Of a DNA stretch of 64,000 nucleotides, positions 37,801-49,800 are shown piece by piece. The stretch comes from Euwallacea fornicatus (lineage: Eukaryota > Arthropoda > Insecta > Coleoptera > Curculionidae). Location of the stretch: positions 3,348,001 through 3,412,000 of the forward strand of contig NC_089541.1 of NCBI RefSeq assembly GCF_040115645.1. Direction: 5' to 3'. The notes under the pieces were generated by a model that worked only from the letters and a program-made list of their open reading frames with translations, did not search any database and had not been told where the DNA came from. How positions within the stretch are numbered: the first letter of the stretch is position 1; every line of letters begins with the position of its first letter. Both the position numbers and the translations under genes were made by a program.

Positions 37801-40800
37801 TGAAACATTTTGTATATGCACATGAAAGCAAATAGTGATTATTATCAGTTAGCGAAAACGTTTTAAACAATGCCGGCTATTTTCTGAGTAACAGCCATAA
37901 CTCTCTCCCTTTTTTTACATAAAACGGCATTAGACTCGCTGGCAACGAAGAGATGTGCCAACCCTTGCTTACGAGTTCTTGTTTGGCCACTTCAAAGGTT
38001 ACGTCCTCCAGAAGAAATCGGATCCAGACATTATGCCGAAAGAGTGTAGGGCTTTAGTGAAAATAAATCCTCTTCATAGGGGTTTAGTGGTGGCGACAGA
38101 GGCGGGAGGTGAGGGGGTGGGTTGTCAATAACCTCTGAAAGTCGTTCTACGCTTCTTTAGACTCCGAATTACTCAAAATATTGCTCGTGGAATATACCAT
38201 CCTAAAAATATCCTAACTATGCTTCTGTTTAAGATTGAAGGAGATATTTGTAGAACGTCTCAGTCAATATTGACCCCGACATTTTCTCTTTAGGAAACGA
38301 AAAATTGTGTTTGAGATCCCTTTTCGAAAAGCAGTGGTTTTGAGGAAATCAACCGGCTAATGCACTAAAAATTAAATAGATGGATCATAAGTTTATTTTA
38401 AGACAAAAACTTCACATAGAGGTACGTCCATAGTTGCTTCCATTTCTCTTTTCAAATTTTTAAAGTTTCATTTTTTTTTCGATTTTTATCAAGTTCTCTG
38501 TTATTTGTAAAAATAATTAACTCAAAATTGGTAGTAACCATCATTTCAGCATTACGAACAGACTAAAACTACAATGATTAAAAATAGCCTACAGGTCTCT
38601 ATTTTTCTTGTGACCGTTCCCAATAATTTACATCACTACTTTTCAGGACATTTTTAGATTTTTTTCATTAACTTCATTTAATTCCTTGTCTTTTATTAAC
38701 TTTTTTGCCTTTTCGTTTTTTTTTTATTAGGAACAGTGGTTTAAGATATATTTTCAGACATTGATTATAATCAAAGTAATTACTGAAAATGCCCTACCGA
38801 AATACAAGATTCTGCCTTTTTTCTCATGGATTGTCGGACATATGCGAAAAATTCTAGATGTATTTCTAATAGTTTGGCAAGCATTTACAATTATATTCCT
38901 TAACCCTTCTTCAGTGTTCACTGGTGTAGAATATACTAAAGTTTGTAAATGTATAAATCTAAACTAAAACATATTTAGGTAAGGGGACCGAGGAGACCAA
39001 GATTGGAGATCTCCTCTCCCGGTCCACTTATCTTCAAAGGTTTCGTTTAAGCGTTGACGAGTGAAAGTAAATTAGTAAATTTAATTTAGCCAATCTCTTA
39101 AACTATTGTTCCTAATAAAAAAAAAACTGAGGAGGCCAAAAGGGTAATAAAAGGCATACAGGTTTAAATGAAGTTAACGAATAAAATCTAAAAATGTAAT
39201 AAAAAATGTTCTGAGGTAAAATATTGAGAGCGAGGGCAAAAAAGTGACCCCCTGTAAAGTGTTTTAAATAATTGTTATTTCAGTTTGTTTATAATGCTAA
39301 AATGATCGTTACTACCAATTTTGAGCCAATATTAATAAGATGCACTGACATTTATGCAAGTTGTGTTTTTGGAATTAACTATAATATAACACCTAAGAAG
39401 AACCAGATAGTTTATTTAGAAAGCATAGGCAAAAACCATTGAAATTTCCTCTTAAGGCTTTTAAACATTTTTCCAACTTATCATCTGGCTAATTTTTGGG
39501 CTTCAAGAAATGTGGTGCAGAAGTCAGGAACTTCTTCGTGAACCTTGTGTCGCAGATTACTGACACTATAGAAGAGAATCATATTTTCAGAAAGGAGTTG
39601 ATGTATCCGAAGATACAACAGAGAAGGAGGAATTTGCAAGGCGCCATTCCCAATGGGAAAATCGAACCAAAGCTTATGGAAAATGGCACCATGGACCAGT
39701 GTTACGTATGCTTTTTGCAGACTCTAAAACGTCTTTTAGTGTCATGACGTTCGTTTTGTGTGAGCTGGCTCAGAATGATCAGTTGCAAGAGAGAGCCAGA
39801 GCTGAAATCAATAATGCCTTAGAAAGACATCGAGGGAAGTTCACATATGAGGCTATTTTGGATATACAATAGTTGAAATTAGATATTAATGGTAAGAGCT
39901 GAGAAATTCTATGAAATTATAATGTTGAATTTGGTTTAAAGAGGTCTTGAGTAAATATCCTTCTCTGCTACTCTTGCCCCGAATATGCACTCAAAACTAA
40001 GAGTCTCCCGCATAAATGTATAATTAACAAAGGAGTAAAAGTCGATATTCCAACATGCCCATCCAAAAGCTTTAGATTCAGGTAGATTTACTCCTGAATA
40101 CGTACACACCACACCACAACTTACATTTTTACCATTCGAAGAAAAGCCCCCAATATGTGATGGTACATAAACATTATTTACTGAAACTTAATAAATATAA
40201 GTTGATATTTTCATTTTTCTAGATCTTCGTTTTAGGATAATGCAGGCTAAATTGGGTCTTGCTGCTATGCTGAAGGATTTCAAATTCAAAGTGAACAGCA
40301 AAATTCCATCCCCCATTCAAATCACCAGGAGCGTGTTTTTGCGTGCGTGAATATTTGGGTTGACGTTGGAAAGGTATAGAAAAATACGGATTTTTCCTTA
40401 TTATAAAATATCTTACATTTTAAAATATTTATTTTGTGTATTATTATTGTCTAGGATACTTGGATAAAAATAAAAGTAAAAATTACGCTGTAACTTCTTC
40501 TTCCTTCCAATATTTGTTCAGTTTAGATAATATTAGTAAAAATTCCTTAAAAATAATTACAATTTGCGTCTGAATCGTGGAAATTTTATTCTCTGTAAAT
40601 TGGAGATTCAAATTTTTATTTTGCATTTCAACACGATAAAATCAGGAACGCACTAGAGCGTCCAAAAATCCTCTTAGAATCCAGTGATAGCTATAATGGA
40701 TTTAAAACTTTTGCAATTATTTCTCACTGCCTGTGCAAATGGTATACATCAATGAGACATCACATTCAAGTTCATAGTTATTAGCATTTACGCAGAAATA

Positions 40801-43800
40801 GGTACAATGAATATGAAATAAGCAATAAAATTAAAAAATGCAAAATTTGCAAGCAATGCATTGCAAATTTGCCTTTTGCAATTTTCTAATCAATTTTCCT
40901 TTTTTTATTTTTATAATTTACAATGCAAATTTATTACTTAGTTCATATTCATTGCACCTATTTTTGTGTTTACGCAAAAAAATCTAAACTGTTTCTAGAA
41001 GAAAATAAACGTTTTATTCAATTGAGGTCTGCTTTTTCTAGTCTCTAAAAAGTAAAGATTAAAATTTTAAATTTTTAGTTCGATATGGTAAAAATCAAGG
41101 ACGTATTAGAGAGAAACTAACTGGGGAAACTCACAATAACTTTCGAAAAGTTTTAAAAAACTGTAATGGTCCTTAAAAACGACATACGCCAATACAACCT
41201 ACGCATTTTATTCCCTAATAAACCAAAATAACAATTTTAATACTATCATTCCACATCGTGAAAACCAGGAATGTGGTTAAAAATCCAATTAAGCTGGAAT
41301 TGAGTGAAGAATTGTTACAGATTTTCTAAAATTTGAAAAATTTCCGATTCCAAAGATAATGATATTTGCACTCTTCATTTCCTCAAAATTTCAGCAACAA
41401 CAATTATTATTACCTTAATTGATTAAAAGAAATGACGTAGTGAGTGTGGAGTAAGCTGGGCTTTGAAATCATTCCATACACCCCTTTAAAGGCAGTGTAC
41501 GTATATGTCCGAATTTGACAAAGTTTATTAAATGTAATAAATTGAATGGAAGATTAAAATGTCAGAGCCTTACTGAAACAGCAAAACTTATCTTCAAATC
41601 ACCAAAAAGAGTTTTTTTCTAAGATATCTCAAAATATATATAATTCTAAGATATCTCATTTCGTAATCTCTCTCTGATAAAGATTCAATATCCATTTATG
41701 ATTTTCATTTATCAATAATTTCCAATTTAAAATTTCATTCCTCCGATTTTTAGCAATTAAATCTCATTCTCACAACAATTCACCATACCAAATGTCCATA
41801 TAATTTGCTATAAACGATAATTTACTTACAGTTTAACTCAAAAAAGAAAAACTATTCAGGGAGGGTTGCTCATCTCCTTGTAGTATACAATTTTAGACTT
41901 ACCTGGAACAAAAAGGAATCGATTAGTCTACAAATTTTATTTCTTATAAAAAATCTTTATACAGGAACATTCATAGTAGCAAAAACTCGTTTCATAAATG
42001 TCTATAACGAAGACTTGCCATTCACCATTTTGTCTATCCAGATTTTCTCCATGGGTAAAATTCAGAGCGTTTTTATATTTTCGTAGATTTAGCAACACCC
42101 AAGCGAATAGTGGAAGAAAATTAGTTTAGGGTTCAAGGTTACTCTACTTCTTTTATATCTCAAAAACTAGAACCTTTTAGTCATAGTTTAAACCATGATA
42201 AATTCTCTATATTCATCTAATTTCAAACGGTTTGAAACGTTCATGAATCTTCCTGATGGACAGCGAAATCAATTTGTATGCTTTGGAGCCCTGACTATAC
42301 AGATTAAATTATATCTCAGATCAAGGCTATCCACTAAAACTAAAAGAAACAAGACTTCCTCATAAACAGTCTCGTGTATTGCGTATTAGTGGTGTTACAA
42401 ATTATTATGATCCTTGTTTATGTGGTAGTCGCTTTGGTGGGGTTCTTCGTGCACATGAAATGGCGTCAAACCTACTGGCAAAGGAAAGGAGTTATAAATT
42501 TGCGTCCACCTTCTTCCGCGTATATTTCCTCACTATCCTGATCCTCCCACTAACCTGAACTAACATAAAAGAAAAATTGCACACTAAGCAAAAGTCACGC
42601 AGGTGTGTGCAGTTTCACTCAACCTTTGTCCTTGCCCGTAGATTCAAATTTAATCAAACAAATCCTAACCAAAGGTTTCCATTACTTAATGGGGCGCGAA
42701 TCTTGCCACCACCGCAGAGACGTCCTCACGATGGATTTGTTTAATTTGGAGGAAGAGCAGAGGAAATATTTGAGAAGCAAATTGACCCCCACTTTCACTT
42801 CCAGAAAGATAAAGGTCATGTTTGAGACTCTTTTGAAGAAAACTGAGGGGTTGGAGGTTTGCTGTAAAATGAGTGATAACAAGGATTACTGCTGATATTA
42901 TTACTTGCTGTGATTTTGGTACTGAATGTTACCCTCGGGAAGAGCCTAATAATGAGTTCGGGAAGAACGCAGCTACAGAGTTTAATGTTGGCTCGTGGGT
43001 TATAACATTCTCACTTCCTTATGATTTGCAGTAACAGCTCGGTTTGAAATAAACGGAAGTCAAAAAGCGAAGTTCTCAATTGGTATTATTAGAGAAACCA
43101 ACGAACTTTTGCGAAAGGATTTCATGCATTTATTCTTGCAGCTCAAAATCAAGAAATTACCAGTAATAGGTCATCTATATCAAATGGAAATGAAAAAATG
43201 GGGTCTTTTGTGATTTCTGAAGATTACTTATTGTCCAATGCTTCATCTTCGATTTGGCTTAATTTGAGACCTCCTCCACTACTATACTTTTTTTTGTCCT
43301 GTTTTCTTTGAATGAAAATTTTGAAATCCAGGGAAAATTCCAAATATTTCGGATGAAAACATCGAAAAAATTACTTATAAGTGTTGAAAAATTTTACTAT
43401 TGCAGAAAGTGAAACTTGCATATACCGGAAAGAATTTATTTTAAGATAAAACTTACGTTACGTGTTGTGGGAAAAACGTACCGAGGCCCATTGAACAACT
43501 TAGGCCACAAGCTATTGACCTGCTGGAAGGTTCTTAAAAGACTGAAGACTTAAACAGCTAGAATGTATCATCAGAACTTTCATAAGTCCCTTTCATCAAA
43601 CAAAAAATAAACTTCAACTGACACGATTTATTACCGATTGCCAGATGAGTTGTATATGGCCATTCTCGTAACAAAGATCGCCTAACATTCCCGAGGCACC
43701 AAATCAGGCATAAACGAAAACAATCCAAAAATACGCAGTCTTGTATCATAATTTCAACAATAAGGCTATAATGAGTATGCCTTATTAGTATAAAATATTT

Positions 43801-46800
43801 AATGTTATGTTAACTAAATATTTAATATTAGCTCTAACGCATTATTTGAAAAACACTAATAAGGCACTTTGTTCTGCCTATTTTCCCCAAAATGTATTCG
43901 AAAAATTACAAAATATTCAACACACACGTGTTAATAGAAAAAGGCACATTTGTCACAATTCCCTTTTGGAGGCTTCAAATGAACACGGAATATTGGCCAA
44001 ACCCATAAATATGCGATGCACATAGATTTAATGAAAAAAAAAAACAAGGTTTCAAGACCTGATTTCGTGTTTCTGCCCTTCGGAAAGGGCCTAGGATGTG
44101 CATAGATATAATAATTCAAATCTTATTCTGAATATTGACTACATTACTCGAGAATTTATATCTCAGACTTTGTATTATGCAGATAAAAGTTAGTCTAGTT
44201 TCACTTTTGAGCAACTTCAAGTTTTCACTTAACAAGGAATCAGCCACACCCATTAAAATAAACCCTGAGAGCTTTGTTTTGACTGTCGATGGGGAAGTGT
44301 GGCTGACAAGATTTAGGTTTATATTAATTGAAAGAATTAGTGTTTTATCTCGAAATATTTTTATCTATTGATAATTTAAGTCAAACTTTTTCTACAATGC
44401 AATATAAATTGAATATTCGAGGACTTTTAAAGATGCAGAAAGTTTGTAGAGATCCCTCCGAACGATCGAATGACGCCCTCTTTCCATGTGCAAAAGAAAT
44501 GGAAATAGAACAAATTGATGAATACATTTACAGGATGGTGGTGCTAAGACTACCTAGAAAATTCTCCCAATCAAGGCATTGGCAACGGGATAGAATGAGA
44601 CAAAATATTATCGATTTCTTCGATGTTCTTTCCATGTTTGAACTTTGCTCTGGAAAACACACCAATCTCACATCGTCAATCTGTTTGTTTTCAACGAATT
44701 TCTCCTCGAAAACGTAGTTAAAGTATTCGAAATCTACTCACAAAACCTTAAAAATTAAAAGTAATTTAAGAAAACATTTATTGGATACTCGTTTCGATAG
44801 ATGACAGTTGTGTTTCTAAAGTTTGACAGAACTGCTTTAGGTTGATTTGAGTGAAAAATAAATATTTTAATAAAGCAATTTAATTCACCATTGTCAAGAA
44901 ACGTGTGATTTTTAAACATATTTTCATGAAACTCAGATTTGGTATTTCCCTTTCGTTCCAGTTTCGATCAAACAAATTCTAACCACGAAATTTCGGTATT
45001 TCATGGCACATGGAACTTTTCTCCACCCAATAAAGTTTCTACCAATGAATTGGTTCGGTTCGAAGCGTAAGGATTGGAAATATCTAAGAACTAAACTACA
45101 TTCATTTTTGAAAATATGACTATAATGTTTAAGACTCTTGTGGATAAAACTGCGGATTTGAAAAAGATTGTTTCGGAATATGCTGAGAGTGGGGAGACTT
45201 TTGCCATTAAAGAGATAGTTGCAAAGTTTACCACTGAAATTATCGGCAGCTGCGCTTTTGGGACTGAATACAACTACATGGAAGATCCGAAAAGTCAGGT
45301 TGGAAAGTATGATCCTAAAATAACTGCGCCTAGCAGCTTTAGGATCCGGATTCCGTTATCGTTTCTTCAGGACCTTTTACCAAATTTAGGCTATAAAGTA
45401 ACTGGATCAGACGTAACTCCTTCAGTAACGTTGTCAAACAGACAAAACAAAGAAAAGAAAATATTTTGCAAAGATTTCATATCTTGGCTGCTTTTGTTGG
45501 AGAACCAAGGAGGCCGAACGACATCTCTTCAACTGAAGGAGATACCCGGCACTAAGCAATCTCGGAATGATGTTGTATACCGAGAGTATGTCCCAAGGAC
45601 TACAAAATCCTTAAAAGACATTTTATTATTGATAAAAGAAATTTTCTTTGTAATTCTCGTTTGGAGTTGCGTTACCCGATTCTGAATATTACACTAAATC
45701 AGAAAAGTTTGACCCCGAGAGATTCAGTCAATAATACGTAAGTTCCAAGCTAGATTTCACTTATTTGCCCTTTAGAGAAGGTTCAAAAATGTGCATTGAC
45801 TTATATGAACGTTTTAAGTAATTTAAAATGTAATAGATGAGCTCCTTCAGGCCGGCGTTTTAAAATAATGCAAACGAAAGTGGGTTTAGTGTCTCTTCTT
45901 AACAACTTTTGCTTTACGTTCATGGAGAAGACATCTCTGCCCATAAAAATGACTAGTTCTAGGTTATTGTCGAACGTTGAGGGTGACTCTTAAAAAAGAG
46001 AATTTTTAGAGAAACGTTTCTCAAATCCTCGTGAAGTTTCAAAGCCAAATTGTTTTTCTTTTGAATAAAATTTGCCATCAAGAAGTGCACGTTATACATT
46101 TTTTATATTAAGAAGATAGTCTGAAATGTGGTGGGAATTAACCCTCAAGAAATATTTACATGAATTCTACAGAATAGCCCGCACATTTGATATTTTTTTT
46201 TACGAAATTTTGCCGACAATTGGGTATAAAGAAGACCAATAATCTAGTCAAGAACGGTGCAATCCTAAACTAAATATTCCTAGCTCAGTATAGAAAATAA
46301 GTCCTCGATATTATTTTAAATAAATTTAAATCCCGAGGGTACATTCGAAAAAATACATTTTTTTGAAAGAATGTGTGATAAATTCGGTAAAAAAAATTTT
46401 TAATAGGAAAAATATAACTGTTTTCTTCCATATATTTAACATTAATTAAAATCCACTTCACGCCTCAATGTACATTTGGTAAAAAATCATATCATTTTCT
46501 AAACCATCTTTAAGCGCAAAGATTAGTATTATATATTACAAACCTCATTGGCGTTTTGTACCCAGATTTATTTCTAGATCTTAACAGCGCCACTGCACGA
46601 GGTTTACGTATCATCAAATACCGTTACACGGTTTCCTTTAAACCCGCACACAACGGGTAGCGGTTTTCGCAGTGGTACCACACCATGACGGGCTTTCTAC
46701 TCGTTACAAGGTGCCCTCTATCATTCGTATTCAGGTATGAAGTGATGGGTAAGAAATCTCTTGTTGAGCGAAAGGTACAGAAAATTAAAATCCCTTAACC

Positions 46801-49800
46801 AATTCGACACGGGACGGTACTGTGGGCCGTTTGTTGAAGACTTTAAAAAACTTAAAAAAAAAATGGCGTCGAGAAAGGGTTCTCTCTGATTGATATTGCT
46901 TAAAAAATCAGTAGAATTTGCATTTTTCCAAATTATAATAAATATTCGACATGTAGCCACTTTTTTCCTTTGCAAACATGAAAATAGTCCGTGGGTCTCT
47001 AATTTTGAAGAAAATATCATTAACGAAAGCTTTCTCGATAAAAAGACTTAATATAAATCCTTATTCAATCTTGAAAGAAAATAAGTTGCAGTCAGTTATA
47101 AAAATCGCATTCTAAAGGTAGTTGCTTATTGAAAATCTCGAAAATTGCCTTGCAGGGTTTGATAAAAAAAACCTTAAAAATTTTTCTACTCGTTATACCG
47201 AATTTGAATGAAAAATTGATTATGTAACTGTCTCAAAAGATTTCCAATCTTTTATAAATCTGCTTCCTTATTCCATTGTATATTTTAGTTGATGAAAGTT
47301 CCTTTGAGTCCGACTCTAGTACGGCCCTGTCTATTGGCTCACACATTTCAACTAAACCCCATTCTCAATATTTTCCAGACCGCTACTGACTATCACATCA
47401 GTTAATTAAAAACGTGTTCTTACATTTGAAATTCAGCGCAGCTTATGATCATATCGTGCGTACCGTTCAAGATCAATGTATTAAAATAACATAAACAGGA
47501 TTTTTATCTGTTTGATAATCACTGTGTCAATAGTGTTTTTACTTGGCATATACAAAGTGGAAGCACTCTTATTGGTAAATGCAAAATGTGATTTGTCCAG
47601 AGTCAAAATTTCTTATTGAAAGCTTAATCTGTAGAATGTTACCGGTAAGGCTAAGACATTGCTTCTTATGATCCACGGGAAAGTGATGACTCAAAATGAG
47701 GCTCACGGAGAATTGTATTTTTGTTTTGAAACATTTCACAGGCCGACAGAGCCGGTATTGATTAAACAAATGCTAGAAATTTTCATTATTTTAATAGGCA
47801 CGGTGTTTAAAATAATAGAAAAAACGTGCTCCTACCTATGAACCTCTTTAATATCCAGAGAGATCTGTAAAAAAAACCTGGAGGATATTCGCTCCCTACT
47901 TCTTCCCAGGAAAGATGAAAATTACGTTTGAGACAATGCAGAAGAAAACTTAGTTTATGGAGAAGATTCTGGAGAAATTCGCGGTTACAAATATTGTGGT
48001 CCATCTTCCTTCCAGAAACTTTCACGAAGTAATTGAGGATTATGCTTATAAAATTGAGGGAAACACAGAATGTGGCAACAGCTTCTATCAGCACTCTACC
48101 AAAGAGCTTTTTCGGGAATTCGACATGTCCTTTACCGAATTGGTCAAAACTACCATAAAACCTAGATTTGAAGAGCAAATCAAAATCATTAAATTCAGGA
48201 CATATTACGAACGAAAATAATGGAAGTTTTGGAGGAGAACCAACGGGAAATCAACTTTAACTTCATAATACTCATGTCGTACTTCGAAAAAGCCTTAAAC
48301 GGTAAAATTTTATTGTTATATAATAAAAATTTTAAATAGTAAATTTGTGAAAACTTCAAAAATGTACTGTAAAGTAAGCTTTTTACCTAGAACGTGTAAA
48401 AAAACTTATTAGGTTCCAAATACTGACTTAGTTATCGAAAAGGGGATAAGAATAATGGTTCCCATATGAGGGCTGCATTTGGCCCTTGAGTATTTCCCCA
48501 GTTCAGATATATGCGATCCCAAAGGATTTAGCTACAAAACAAAACAAAGCTCTGGATCAGAGTTTTGGTTATTTGGCCTTTGTAGAAGGACCGAGGATAT
48601 GGTTAATAGATATCTAAAATAGTAGATTTTTTCACGAAATTATAATTTCAAATTTAAGCTGCAGAATGATACAGTTCAAATTGGGCCTAGTTTCACTGAT
48701 AAACAACTTCATGTTTTCACTCAATGAAAAAACGTTTTTGTCCATCCAAATTGTCCTTTAAAACTACTGTTTGAACATCTGAGGAAAATTGTGGCTGAAC
48801 GCCACAAAATTGTAAATATTTTATAGACATTTACCTAAGCATCTGAATGGTTTGACCCATCTGGCAGTCTTGCATTTCCCTCTGGATTGAGCTCCTGGGG
48901 TGGCCCCTGCCCTACACCAAGAGCTGATTTTCAAGTAATGGCTGCTTTCCACAATGTTGGTTATGTCCCGTTTCGGATATACCTGAAAAGGCATTAAATC
49001 TTTTGAGACTTTATATTATAGGCAATAAAACTCTCGCTTTCCAGAACAATTTCCCTGGCTTAATCTATAAAACAATTTCCTCCGAGCGCTCGATTTAGAG
49101 CCCTAATGCCTTTAAACATATTTCAGGAAATATCCGAGACTACGAAATGCGAGATGTATCGAGAAAAAATGTTGCCCAGATGCGGTTTTTCTTCTGTAAA
49201 CTAAATGTGATTGATGAGACACTTACGAAGGGACGCAAAAGAGAAATTGAAGCTAAAGATACGCGATATAAAAAGCCCTTAGTTTGGGACAAATGTAGAA
49301 AAACTTGACAGGGGTGACAGAAGAAGCTGTTTTAAACTTTCAATTGAAGCAGCTGAAAAGTGTATTCAAGTCGGTGCTTGGGAAAGTTTCTAATTTAAGG
49401 GAATGAAGTTTACTTGCCGAGTTTCGAAGCTAAATCGGCACGAGAGAAACTGTCTAAGAGGCAATCCCATTTTTAGTAGATAGGTAAATAAAGTTTTATT
49501 ACTAGCTTGGTGATTCCCGAAGGAATTATTCTTGTGTACTTGAGAGTTCTGAAAAAATTAGAGAAAGGTGGAAAAAGTTCAATTAGGAACGAAAAAAACA
49601 CTTTTCACGCTAGTTATTAGAATGTATTTGTGCATTTCCCTTTTAGCCAGATTGCTACCTGGAACACCTGGTTTGGAAGTTAGAAGAAGTTTGAAGTAGG
49701 AATTTCGGTATTTTTAGAGAAAATTTTGCGCCAAAGGAAGACACGTATTTGTTCATTACAAACTTAATTATGAGAGTTCCGATGTATTCAAATATTGCCA

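Noticed and set aside
44328..44717. 129-codon + strand frame between two P450 relics
   Set aside because: I tried to read it as a P450 N-terminus (one HWQRDR-like word) but nothing else fits.
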